Origin: CAYZED01 sp964477445
GTDB taxonomy: Bacteria; Bacillota; Clostridia; Lutisporales; Lutisporaceae
Assembly: GCA_964477445.1 (NCBI GenBank)
Contig: CAYZED010000003.1
Coordinates: 134,584-198,583, forward strand
Length of the DNA: 64,000 nucleotides
Direction: 5' to 3'
The notes under the pieces were generated by a model. That model was not told the origin of the DNA. It ran no database searches and saw nothing but the letters and a program-made list of their open reading frames with translations. This document shows positions 53,341 to 62,076 of this stretch, one piece after another. The first letter of the stretch is position 1, and the number at the start of each line of letters is the position of its first letter. Position numbers and translations under genes: made by a program.

Positions 53341-53403
53341 TTGCCGAAAGACCCTTGAAACATGCCGAAAAGTTTTCGGCATGTTTCAAGGGTCTTTCGG
53401 CAA
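53341..53403. repeat. 63-bp perfect palindrome, copy 1
   Basis: A perfect 31-bp inverted repeat (53341-53371 with 53373-53403) around one central base; core TTGCCGAAAGACCCTTGAAA. No T-run follows on either strand, so it is not a standard terminator. It lies upstream of the ABC transporter genes. Confidence 0.93.
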
Positions 53404-53500
53404 GTGACTATTGCAAATCTATTGAATTTATGAAAACATTTAGATATAATGAATAAGTTGTAAATTAAGTATACATATTCTAATGGGGATTTCATAAATG

Positions 53501-53530
53501 GTTACTATTTGTTACTAATGATGGTTACTA
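53501..53530 (+). promoter_or_regulatory. Three GTTACTA repeats before the ABC operon
   Basis: GTTACTA occurs at 53501, 53511 and 53524, about 30-60 bases upstream of the first permease gene. Possibly a regulator's binding site; no dedicated regulator gene is adjacent. Confidence 0.45.
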
Positions 53531-53558
53531 ACGTAAGCAGATTAACGGAGAAACACAT

Positions 53559-54434
53559 ATGATATTACAAGAACTAAAAAAATACTACAAATCAAAGATC
53601 AACATAGTGCTAATTATTATATGGACGGTATTGACAATAGGAAGTTATTATTCATCTTATCTCCAGAAGATGAAGTGGGTAGATGTGTTTAATTCTGGTG
53701 CCAAAGATGTTAATTTAGATATGGTAGCGGGGATAATATCCAGTTATACAAACATGCAGTATTTCAAAGAATTCATATTTTCTACAACGTTTTTCTTAGG
53801 ATTTTGGATCATTAGTCTAATTGGTTTTGGTGTGGCTCTTGGTTCTAGTGTTCATGATGATCTTAATTCAAACTATGGGACTATGATTATTACAAGAATA
53901 ACTTACAAAAAATATTTAAAAAATGTCCTGATCGCTCGTTTTATATACATCACAACATTAGTTTTGGCATTTTTTATAGTTGTGGTTGCATTTACCATAT
54001 TATTGGGAAATGGTGAAATACTCGTTCCAGTTGATAATTTGATAAAAACCCATAATATTGGCAGCTATTTGTTTTCTGCTTTTCTACTAATATTACATAT
54101 GATTATTTATACAAGTGTTTTGATATTACTATCTACGGTTAGTAATGTATTTATTCGTAACCGCTATTTAATACAAATGTTGCCTTTTGTAATGATTGTT
54201 GGCACATATATATTATCTAGTACAGTGGCGAATTTTAGTGATTTTTTTGCCAATCTTTCATATTACATAGTTATTGAAAGCATTATTTCTGGGTTTAGAA
54301 ACTTTTGCCTTTCAGCAGATTCTTCATTAAGAGATCTTTTGATAGGTATTTCATTTATTCTTGTATCTTTATCAGTATTTATTGTGGTTTACATAATTAA
54401 TAAAAAGAAATTTTCTAAGGATTATTTGTTATGA
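53559..54434 (+). CDS. ABC-2-like permease subunit
   Basis: A 291-residue membrane protein with about six membrane segments (first near residues 14-33, then about 75-98, 120-150, 168-190, 200-220 and 265-285). Loops include MIITRITYKKYLKNVL, the short cytoplasmic coupling segment typical of ABC-2 permeases. It is the first of four overlapping genes that end in an ATPase. The substrate is unknown; such small multi-permease systems often export peptides or ions. The ATG follows ACGGAG. Confidence 0.82.
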   Translation: MILQELKKYYKSKINIVLIIIWTVLTIGSYYSSYLQKMKWVDVFNSGAKDVNLDMVAGIISSYTNMQYFKEFIFSTTFFLGFWIISLIGFGVALGSSVHDDLNSNYGTMIITRITYKKYLKNVLIARFIYITTLVLAFFIVVVAFTILLGNGEILVPVDNLIKTHNIGSYLFSAFLLILHMIIYTSVLILLSTVSNVFIRNRYLIQMLPFVMIVGTYILSSTVANFSDFFANLSYYIVIESIISGFRNFCLSADSSLRDLLIGISFILVSLSVFIVVYIINKKKFSKDYLL

Positions 54435-55069
54435 AGAAAGGATCCATATTATGTGTATTAGGTATCATATATGCAGTAATTATCAGCTTGCTTTTAAAAG
54501 AATTTTCAGAATGGAATAGTAACGGAACGGTAAATCAATTCATAGAAGGGCATATTTTTAGTATTCAAAAATTCCTTTATGTAATAAATATTTTCTTTTG
54601 CATTTATTTGTATGTAAGTAAACTTCCTGTTCTATCGCCAATGTTTATCACTCGTTTTTCAGAGCGAAGCCAATATATGAAGTGTTTAATAACAATTGCA
54701 CTTAAAAACAGCTTTATATTTGTTATTTATACAATAATTATGTATGTTGGATTACCAATATTATTTGGACTTCAACTTTATTTAACTATTGATTTGAGCT
54801 TAAATATACTTCAGTTATTCACATATGTTTTCTATATGAATTTGTCATATTTAGTATTAATTTTTTTATTCAATAAACAAATGCTTGCTGTTTTAGGTGT
54901 TTTCATTCAAAATTTTATGATTTTGATCATTCTTTCAAGCATTAATTTGTTGATTTCAAACAAGACAGCTTTGAACGGTTTGATGTTAATATGTTCGTTG
55001 ATTAATATAATGTATATAGCAATTATTTATTATTACAGTAACTATAAGGAGCTGCTCAGTGAAAAGTAG
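54431..55069 (+). CDS. Hydrophobic transporter subunit
   Basis: A 212-residue membrane protein with about six membrane segments and no assigned family. ISPMF-like loop ITRFSERSQYMKCLIT near residues 75-90 resembles the equivalent loop of the first permease. The start overlaps the previous gene by 4 bases and the end overlaps the next by 11, so it is part of the same transporter. Confidence 0.75.
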   Translation: MKKGSILCVLGIIYAVIISLLLKEFSEWNSNGTVNQFIEGHIFSIQKFLYVINIFFCIYLYVSKLPVLSPMFITRFSERSQYMKCLITIALKNSFIFVIYTIIMYVGLPILFGLQLYLTIDLSLNILQLFTYVFYMNLSYLVLIFLFNKQMLAVLGVFIQNFMILIILSSINLLISNKTALNGLMLICSLINIMYIAIIYYYSNYKELLSEK

Positions 55070-55727
55070 ACTTATGCAATTTTTAGGGATTCTAGCATTG
55101 TATGCCGTTGTACGAAGTTCAGCGGAGTTTGGGAATTTATCAATACAAATGCTTGTAACAGGATATAATTTTGAAGATGGGAAAATGAGCATTCCCTTAC
55201 TTATTTTCAATAGTGGATTGATATGCATATTCTTATCAATGATGAATAAAACAATTGTTTCCGCGTATAGTCTACGACAATATGTTGCTGCTAGAGCAGG
55301 GAATTTTGGAGTTTCATTATATTTAGTAAAGGCTGCCTTTAAAGAAATAGCGATAATAATTTTTTATAAACAAATAATATACGGAATCGCATTTTGTACT
55401 TCCTTTACTTATTCAAAATTCTATCTATACGATACTTTATCAACTTTTTTGACATTGTTAGTCTATGGCTGCTTACTGATAATACTAATTAGACGGAATG
55501 TAAATTCATCAATTGGGTTCTTCTTAGTTATAATTGTCGCAATATTACTCCAGAGTTTTTCTTACGAGTACCCGTTTATACATATTTTTATTATTGCCAC
55601 TGCGAATTGGGAGAACTCGTTTTTAAGTATGATACTATTCAAAATTTTGCTAATTGGTATATGTGTTAAGGCTATGATTGAACTTGATTTTGAAAATTCT
55701 ATGATCGGAGTAAAAATTAATGATTAA
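55059..55727 (+). CDS. Hydrophobic transporter subunit
   Basis: A 222-residue membrane protein with about six membrane segments; loop YVAARAGNFGVSLYLVKAAF near residues 72-91 is the likely ATPase-contacting segment. It starts at GTG after AAGGAG. Together with the two preceding genes it gives three different membrane subunits for one ATPase, more than the usual one or two. Confidence 0.75.
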   Translation: MKSRLMQFLGILALYAVVRSSAEFGNLSIQMLVTGYNFEDGKMSIPLLIFNSGLICIFLSMMNKTIVSAYSLRQYVAARAGNFGVSLYLVKAAFKEIAIIIFYKQIIYGIAFCTSFTYSKFYLYDTLSTFLTLLVYGCLLIILIRRNVNSSIGFFLVIIVAILLQSFSYEYPFIHIFIIATANWENSFLSMILFKILLIGICVKAMIELDFENSMIGVKIND

Positions 55728-56313
55728 ATTAGTTAATGTAACTAAGGAAATTAAAGGGCATAAAGTTCTAAAGAATATTTCTTTGAACTTTGAAAAAGGG
55801 AAGATATATTTATTAAAAGGACACAATGGGTGTGGAAAAACAATGCTTTTAAGACTTCTATGTAACCTTATATCACCAACGAATGGTACGATTGAAAACT
55901 CAAATCATTCCTATGGTGTTATTATTGAAAATCCAACATTTATTGAACATGAGAGCGCAAGAACAAATCTTAATATTCTTGCTAGCCTAAAAAAGGTGAT
56001 TGGTAAGAAAGAGATAGATGAAAACTTAAAAAGATATAATTTATACGAACATGCTGAGAAAAAAGTTAGCAAATATTCTTTAGGGATGAAACAAAGATTG
56101 GCTATTTGCCAAGCTACAATGGAAAACCCGCAAGTTCTTCTGCTTGATGAACCATTTAACGCTTTGGACGAAAAAAACTTAGATATTGTAGTTTCTTATC
56201 TGAAAGAAATAAAAAAAGATAAACTCATAGTTATAGCAGCTCATGGGATAGATGGTAGTTTAGAAGCTCTATTTGATGAAGTCATTCTTATGAATGATGG
56301 TAATATTATATAA
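55720..56313 (+). CDS. ABC transporter ATP-binding protein
   Basis: A 197-residue ATPase, shorter than usual (about 230). Walker A is KGHNGCGKTMLLRLL near 33, signature SLGMKQRLAICQA near 119, Walker B VLLLDEPFNALD near 137, and the switch His in VIAAHGID near 172. The last ~30 residues found in many homologues are absent, but all catalytic motifs are intact. It overlaps the previous gene by 8 bases. Followed by palindrome copy 2. Confidence 0.93.
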   Translation: MIKLVNVTKEIKGHKVLKNISLNFEKGKIYLLKGHNGCGKTMLLRLLCNLISPTNGTIENSNHSYGVIIENPTFIEHESARTNLNILASLKKVIGKKEIDENLKRYNLYEHAEKKVSKYSLGMKQRLAICQATMENPQVLLLDEPFNALDEKNLDIVVSYLKEIKKDKLIVIAAHGIDGSLEALFDEVILMNDGNII

Positions 56314-56347
56314 ATGAAAGAAATGGGAAATTTGAATTGCTATTATA

Positions 56348-56408
56348 TGCCGAAAGCCCCTTGAAATGAGCCGAAACCTTTTCGACATGTTTCAAGGGGC
56401 TTTCGGCA
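56348..56408. repeat. About 60-bp palindrome, copy 2
   Basis: Left arm TGCCGAAAGCCCCTTGAAA and right arm TTTCAAGGGGCTTTCGGCA are perfectly paired; the centre is less symmetrical. Relative to copy 1 the sixth base after GAAAG differs on both arms (A-T becomes C-G), a compensatory change. It lies between the ABC ATPase and the convergent hom gene. Confidence 0.9.
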
Positions 56409-56425
56409 AAAACCTATTGCAATTT

Positions 56426-57703
56426 CTATTCTTCCACTCTCATAAAGCTAACGCCCTTCACTCCAGCTATTTCTTTGCTAATTTGATTAAAAACGTTAAT
56501 AAAATTATATTCAACTGTTTTTTCTGTGAATATTGTAAATCTTTTTATATGGAGAGGTGATTCATTAATGTACTTCTTCTTAATTTTTATAGAATTGTCA
56601 CCTAATAATTTTAGAATTTTGTCTGTTAAACCGACTTCAGGTCCCAAGTCCATCGAAATATAGTAACTTGTTAAAAAAGCGTCTTTAGGCAAAGCAGTAT
56701 TAGGAAGTTCAAAATCAAAACTATAAGGATGATTAGCAATAAAAGCCGATCTTATTATAGTTGTTAGATCGCCAATAATTGCCCCTGCAGTAGGTAGGTC
56801 TCCAGCGCCTCTGCCATACAACATAATTTCATCAGAAGCATTTCCTTTTACGAAGACAGCATTGAAAACACCATTTACTGAAGCAAGAGGATGCGCTATA
56901 GGAAGCATAGTTGGATGAACGCGAAGTTCAATACCATTTTCAGTTTTCTTTCCAGTTGCAACTAATTTAATCACATAGCCATTTTCTTTTGCTACTGCAA
57001 TATCATCAGTCGTGACTTTTGTTATACCTTCTCGAAGTACTTCAGACTCTGTGGCAGTATATCCGAAAGCCTTTTTTGACAAAATACAGAGTTTATAAGT
57101 GGCGTCAAAACCTTCAATATCAGCAGTTGGATCAGCTTCAGCATAACCGAGTTTCTGAGCTTCTGCTAAAACATCATTAAAAGATAATCCTTCTTCTGCC
57201 ATTTTCGTTAGAATAAAATTCGTCGTTCCGTTTATTATTCCTTCTACAGAAGAAATTTCTTCACCGCTAAAAGAAGTGTCTAGCGCGTTGATTATTGGAA
57301 TTGCACCACCAACACTGGCTTCATATCTGAACATTACATTGTTTTTATCAGCAATTTCTCTGAGTTCACGACCTTTATCGGCAATCAACGCTTTGTTTGC
57401 TGAAATTACATGCTTTCCACTTTCTAAACTTCTCTTTATAAAATTAAAAGCGGCGTCAATGCCACCCATAACTTCGATAATTATCTTTATCTCTGGGTCA
57501 TTCAGAATTTCGTCAAATGAGTCTGTGACAATACCTCCAGGAATATAAGATAATTTCTCGTTTTCTTTATTCCTTTCGAGAATTTTTTTGATTACTGGTT
57601 TCATCCCTGTTTTTTTGTTGATTAATTCGGCATTCATTTCTAGATGTTTCCAAACTCCGGAACCCACAGTTCCAAAGCCAAGAAGTCCTATTATTGGTTT
57701 CAT
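56426..57703 (-). CDS. hom: Homoserine dehydrogenase
   Basis: 425 residues. The NAD(P) fold has LLGFGTVGSGVWKHL near residue 6, with SANKALIADKG near 98. The catalytic region has GYAEADPTADIEGFDATYK near 185-203, and a C-terminal ACT domain (about 350-425) probably gives feedback inhibition. It reduces aspartate semialdehyde to homoserine for threonine and methionine. The ATG follows GGGGGG. No threonine synthase or kinase gene is adjacent. Confidence 0.97.
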   Translation of the reverse strand: MKPIIGLLGFGTVGSGVWKHLEMNAELINKKTGMKPVIKKILERNKENEKLSYIPGGIVTDSFDEILNDPEIKIIIEVMGGIDAAFNFIKRSLESGKHVISANKALIADKGRELREIADKNNVMFRYEASVGGAIPIINALDTSFSGEEISSVEGIINGTTNFILTKMAEEGLSFNDVLAEAQKLGYAEADPTADIEGFDATYKLCILSKKAFGYTATESEVLREGITKVTTDDIAVAKENGYVIKLVATGKKTENGIELRVHPTMLPIAHPLASVNGVFNAVFVKGNASDEIMLYGRGAGDLPTAGAIIGDLTTIIRSAFIANHPYSFDFELPNTALPKDAFLTSYYISMDLGPEVGLTDKILKLLGDNSIKIKKKYINESPLHIKRFTIFTEKTVEYNFINVFNQISKEIAGVKGVSFMRVEE

Positions 57704-57777
57704 TCTCTTTTCCCCCCGTTAAATACTAAGTTGCATACTTATTCGATTAATGCAAATTAGATAAAATAAATAAAAAA

Positions 57778-57810
57778 TAAGTCGACTTATATCTTTAAAG
57801 TCGACTTTAT
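57778..57810 (-). terminator. Terminator after the M29 peptidase gene
   Basis: Two copies of AAGTCGACTT (57779-57788 and 57798-57807) pair with each other; on the minus strand a T-rich run follows. Confidence 0.8.
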
Positions 57811-57840
57811 CACATGTTAATTAGTTTGTCCACATATAAA

Positions 57841-59817
57841 TTACGTCTGTGCGCCAATCGTGAACAAACTGAAAGGTTCGTTTAATTTGTCTGTTCCTTC
57901 TAATACAAATCTTCCATTTACTATGATTTTTACAACTTCTCCAGAGTATGTCACTGACGCGATTAATCCAATCTCATCATATGGGATAGTTATATCCGTG
58001 TGCACACCTGTATAACCCTCAGAAGGATTGGATTCTCTCTTTTTACAAAAGTCATTATCTCTAGCAACTACTTCCTTGCCGTCGAAAAAGTTGTAGAAAG
58101 GAACACCTTCAATATGGCTAAAACAAGTGTCGCCTATAGCGAAATGAGGACCCATTTTTTCTATTATTAAGACTGGGAGGACGTTGGTAATGTCAAGCTT
58201 CTTGGAAAGTACGTAAGCGAGTGTGTTGGTTCCAATAGCAAATTCACCCATTGGGAGAGTTTCGTATGGATATAGGAGTGTTTCGGCAACAAATTCTTTG
58301 TTTTCTCTTTCATTTTCGAAATTTGAGCAACTATAATTAGTTATCATTCCATCTGTGAAAGTAAGTCTGAGATTTTTATATTCATATCCATCAAGATATA
58401 TTTCGGGCAAATGTAGTTCTCCATTAGTTCCTTGCAGTTTTGGTGACGTGAAAATCTCGCCAATAGGAACATTAACCTCAGAAACGCAATTAACAAAATT
58501 TGATTGTTTCAAAGGATCTTCAAGCGGCGGCAAATACACTTTGATATCAGTTTTATTTAGTCCTGTACCTTTTATAATTATATGTTCAGCCAAGTCAGCA
58601 GCATCTACTATGAGCTGTTGAACCCCCTCGTAGTCTTCGTTTTTCATTGCATTGATTTGACAGGTGGCATCAAATATTTCTTCAAGCTTTTCGCCGACGT
58701 GAATAGTTGGAAGACTTAATAAACAATAGCTAGAATTCTCAGAAGGGATAATAGATTCTTTTATTATTGTTTTCCTGCTGGTTAGTGTTTTCATTAAATC
58801 ATTTTGAGCGGAAGACATTTTTATATTCGAAGATTTATTCTCAGGTGAAAAAGGTGCTTCTCCAAAACTCTCAACACACATAAGACCAAGATAGTTATCT
58901 ATATAATCTTTATGTTTGTTCATTAAATTCTCATAATACTCAATATGTAAATCAGCATATTCTTGATCAAAAATTAGAGCATCATCAAATTTGTGATCAT
59001 AAGATACTTGCCTGTTTTCGGGTATTCTGCTCACATCGGAAATATATCCAATATAGCCCTCTTTAGCAAGCTGATTCTTTACAGCCAGAATAAAGGGCTC
59101 CTGTCCCAATGTGTATGCTAGGCGTATGTTTTTTCTGCTTCCAGCCTTTGTATCGTTTCTAACCAAACCTTCTTTAAAAGCTTTGACAAAAATATCAGCT
59201 TGTGAAATTATTGAATCTTGATGATCCTGAATAAAATCGTAATAATTCTTATCAAGGATACTAACTTCATCTCCATAAACATAAAGGTTATTGCTATCAA
59301 AAATAGGCGTTTTAGCAATTATTTTTTCATAGAAGCTTGACACATTTCCATAAATTCGTAAAATTTCATTTTCTAATGAAGTTTCAAGCACTTCAAGTCG
59401 ATAAGCTTTATATTCATATAAAAACAAATTAAAAGTTTCAATGGAAACGTCGTTAAGAGCTTTTTCATTTCTAATAACAGTAATTCTTCCCACAAAGTCA
59501 ACATAACTTTTAATTTCAAAATTCCTACTACTTGCCGAAAGCATAGGCAATTCAAAAACGTGATAATAAATAGCAGAAAGAAGATTGGATAATGGCTTTT
59601 TAAAGTAGGTTGCTGCGAATTGAGGATTTGCCCATGAGGAAGAATAATTTTCTGTCTCGAGTTCACCGTAAAACTTTTCGGAAATAGATATTAAATCTAT
59701 AGTACATAAAGAAGGATTTACTTTATACTTTTCGAGCTTGAGCTGGTATTCTAAGCATGAAAGTATTTTTTTTGAAATTGAAACAAAGAAATCCGTTAGG
59801 CCATTTTGACTATTCAT
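57841..59817 (-). CDS. M29 family aminopeptidase with long N-terminal region
   Basis: About 658 residues. The C-terminal ~400 residues resemble the thermophilic M29 peptidases, with GELHLPEIYLDG near 455, GEFAIGTNTLAYVLS near 530, MGPHFAIGDTCF near 557, and VHTDITIPYD near 615 carrying the probable metal-binding Glu, His and Asp residues. The first ~230 residues have no match I recognise; family members are usually near 410 residues. The start chosen is the ATG at 59817 after AAAGG; an in-frame ATG at 59832 lacks a site. It follows aroE by 47 bases and is probably cotranscribed. Confidence 0.82.
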   Translation of the reverse strand: MNSQNGLTDFFVSISKKILSCLEYQLKLEKYKVNPSLCTIDLISISEKFYGELETENYSSSWANPQFAATYFKKPLSNLLSAIYYHVFELPMLSASSRNFEIKSYVDFVGRITVIRNEKALNDVSIETFNLFLYEYKAYRLEVLETSLENEILRIYGNVSSFYEKIIAKTPIFDSNNLYVYGDEVSILDKNYYDFIQDHQDSIISQADIFVKAFKEGLVRNDTKAGSRKNIRLAYTLGQEPFILAVKNQLAKEGYIGYISDVSRIPENRQVSYDHKFDDALIFDQEYADLHIEYYENLMNKHKDYIDNYLGLMCVESFGEAPFSPENKSSNIKMSSAQNDLMKTLTSRKTIIKESIIPSENSSYCLLSLPTIHVGEKLEEIFDATCQINAMKNEDYEGVQQLIVDAADLAEHIIIKGTGLNKTDIKVYLPPLEDPLKQSNFVNCVSEVNVPIGEIFTSPKLQGTNGELHLPEIYLDGYEYKNLRLTFTDGMITNYSCSNFENERENKEFVAETLLYPYETLPMGEFAIGTNTLAYVLSKKLDITNVLPVLIIEKMGPHFAIGDTCFSHIEGVPFYNFFDGKEVVARDNDFCKKRESNPSEGYTGVHTDITIPYDEIGLIASVTYSGEVVKIIVNGRFVLEGTDKLNEPFSLFTIGAQT

Positions 59818-59864
59818 AATATTGCCTTTCATATTTATATTTAAAAAAATTTAATTTAATATAT

Positions 59865-60680
59865 TTATTTTGATTTAACTAATGAAAGACAAATCTCATC
59901 TAGGTCATAATCGGTAATAGGGATAGCATTCCAAAGTTTTTGCGCTTCAGCAGCCTGGTCAACTAACATGAGCAACCCATTACTAAAAGGTATGTTTCTT
60001 CTAGAAGCACTCTCAAGTAAAGAAGTTTTTAATGGATTATATATTATATCAAAAACAAAACCGCATTGTCCGACAAAATTGGATTTAACAGGACAACTAT
60101 GAATATTGGGGTACATACCTACGGGAGTTGTGTTTACAAGTAAATCCCAATGCTGTTTAAAAGAATCGCTGCCATAATTAACCACTTTAAATTTCGAATC
60201 TCCAACTATAAACTCTTTAAGTGTTTCTTCACGTGAAACCACGACTATCTCTGAAGCACCCATGTCCTCAAGGGCTATACACGCACTTCTAGCGGCACCA
60301 CCTGTACCTAGGAGCATTACCTTCTTTCCTGTTACAGGGGCATTGTATCTCTTTAGGGTTTTTATGAATCCAAAATAATCAGTATTATATGCTTCTATCT
60401 TATTTTCAGAGATACATAGGGTGTTTACGCTTCCGATTCTGGTCGCTTCTGGAGAAATAATGTCCACAAAATTCATGATTTCAACCTTGTAAGGGATAGT
60501 TACATTAACACCAACAGCACCAAGTGCTTGAAGACCTTTAACCGCATTTCCGAGATTTTCTTTAGTGACCTCAAATAATTGGTAATTTATATCAAGGCCT
60601 CTCATATTACCAATCTCCCTATGAATAGTAGGGGAGAGACTGTGTCCAAGCTTTTCTCCTAATAAACCATAAAATCTCAT
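59865..60680 (-). CDS. aroE: Shikimate dehydrogenase
   Basis: 271 residues, the usual length. Motifs are GHSLSPTIHREI near residue 12, VTIPYKVEIM with the catalytic lysine near 64, the nucleotide site LLGTGGAARSACIAL near 123, and NTTPVGMYP near 182. It reduces 3-dehydroshikimate. The start is the ATG at 60680, 6 bases after GAGG; an in-frame ATG at 60692 is less likely. No other aro genes are adjacent. A parS-like sequence with three mismatches lies inside it at about 60224-60239. Confidence 0.96.
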   Translation of the reverse strand: MRFYGLLGEKLGHSLSPTIHREIGNMRGLDINYQLFEVTKENLGNAVKGLQALGAVGVNVTIPYKVEIMNFVDIISPEATRIGSVNTLCISENKIEAYNTDYFGFIKTLKRYNAPVTGKKVMLLGTGGAARSACIALEDMGASEIVVVSREETLKEFIVGDSKFKVVNYGSDSFKQHWDLLVNTTPVGMYPNIHSCPVKSNFVGQCGFVFDIIYNPLKTSLLESASRRNIPFSNGLLMLVDQAAEAQKLWNAIPITDYDLDEICLSLVKSK

Positions 60681-60802
60681 CGCATACCTCACATAAATTT
60701 CAATTCAAATAACTATATTTTATACTAAAATACGAGTGTTTGCAAAAGGGTTTCTTCACATATATAATAATATGAGACAAATATTTGACAGGGGGCAAAA
60801 AA

Positions 60803-61987
60803 ATGGATTATAAGCTTATTTTTATAAGAGCGGGAATCATGCTAATTTTTGGAGTTTCATTGTCAATATACTTATATGGAACAGGATTTATGAAGGAAAA
60901 GAATAAAAAAAGGCTACTCGCAAATTGTTTTTTATCTTTTTCGATACCTTTGATTTCTACAGTTTCATATGGAGGAGAAATGGCAGTGCGGACTGCTCTA
61001 GCATTAAGCGTATTTACGCTTTTTGTTAATATGCTAGTGGTAGATTTGTTTACTATTAGAGAGAGAAGTTTCTTTATAATAAACATCGTCATTATTTTTC
61101 TATCTTTAGTTTCTTCAGTGGCCGCCATTGAAGCTTATAGGCAAGATTTTGTTGTTTTTATTATTAACACTGTAAATGCTCTTTCAGTTCTATTAATCTC
61201 CGTGTTAGCTTTAAGACGAAGAAACGATAAAGGGCATGAGGTTGTTTATTTAAGAGGATGTATAATACTTTTAATTGCTGCTGTTTCACTTTGTTTATTC
61301 TTTAATGAATATGCCGTGTATTTAACTTTGTCTTTGTTTCTACTAGGGCTATTAAATATGTATGGCTATTTTCATGAACATAACTATAAAAAAATTAACT
61401 TGAAAATTGATGAAGCCGAAAAACTTCGAGCATCGCTAGAAAAAGATCTAAATTATGAAATTAAAAAAAGAATGTTTGATATAGAACGCTCAAATGAAAG
61501 GCTAATTGAGATCTCTAAAACAGATGCACTCACGAAAGCATATAATAAACAAGCGATACTAAATATTATTGATAAATTCTCTACCGCGAAAAACTCAAAG
61601 GTTTTTTCAATTCTTATGTTTGACCTAGATCATTTTAAACAAATAAACGATAAACTAGGGCACATAACAGGTGATATATGTCTTAAGAATATGGCGAATA
61701 TTGCTTTTGCGAACATACGATCTGTTGATTTTCTAGGTAGATATGGTGGGGATGAATTTATTATTGTTCTTCCAACGTTGGGACTAAATGATGCAAAGTT
61801 CGTAGCAGAGCGATTCCGCGTTAGAGTGGCAGAGACACAGAATCCAAACTTTACAGTTTCTATAGGCCTCGCAAGTTTTCCAGAAGATGGAACTAACACA
61901 AAAGAGCTTTTGGCAGCAGCTGATGAAGGACTATATAAATCTAAAGCAAAAGGACGTAATGCGGTTTCACATAAGGATTTATTTTAG
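60803..61987 (+). CDS. Membrane diguanylate cyclase (GGDEF)
   Basis: 394 residues. About six membrane segments span residues 5 to about 195, followed by a coiled-coil linker (about 200-235) and a GGDEF domain. The active motif is GRYGGDEFIIVLP near 310, and RSVD, five residues before it, fits the inhibitory I-site RxxD; D in MFDLDHFKQIND near 273 is a metal ligand. All catalytic features are intact, so it should make cyclic di-GMP. The start chosen is the ATG at 60803 after AGGGGG; a TTG at 60785 is in frame. Confidence 0.93.
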   Translation: MDYKLIFIRAGIMLIFGVSLSIYLYGTGFMKEKNKKRLLANCFLSFSIPLISTVSYGGEMAVRTALALSVFTLFVNMLVVDLFTIRERSFFIINIVIIFLSLVSSVAAIEAYRQDFVVFIINTVNALSVLLISVLALRRRNDKGHEVVYLRGCIILLIAAVSLCLFFNEYAVYLTLSLFLLGLLNMYGYFHEHNYKKINLKIDEAEKLRASLEKDLNYEIKKRMFDIERSNERLIEISKTDALTKAYNKQAILNIIDKFSTAKNSKVFSILMFDLDHFKQINDKLGHITGDICLKNMANIAFANIRSVDFLGRYGGDEFIIVLPTLGLNDAKFVAERFRVRVAETQNPNFTVSIGLASFPEDGTNTKELLAAADEGLYKSKAKGRNAVSHKDLF

Positions 61988-62076
61988 ATCTGGAAGCGCA
62001 AAGTATTTATTATTGTAAATAGATAAAAGTATTAAGTATATTTAAACGAATTTCTAAGGAAAGGTGGAACATATAA

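Noticed and set aside
53341..53403. Intrinsic terminator
   Set aside because: The stem is strong, but neither strand has a T-run after it, and the second copy shares that feature.
60224..60239. Third parS site inside aroE
   Set aside because: It has CACGTGAAAC, but three of 16 positions differ from the perfect sites. It is kept only as a weak candidate in the aroE entry.
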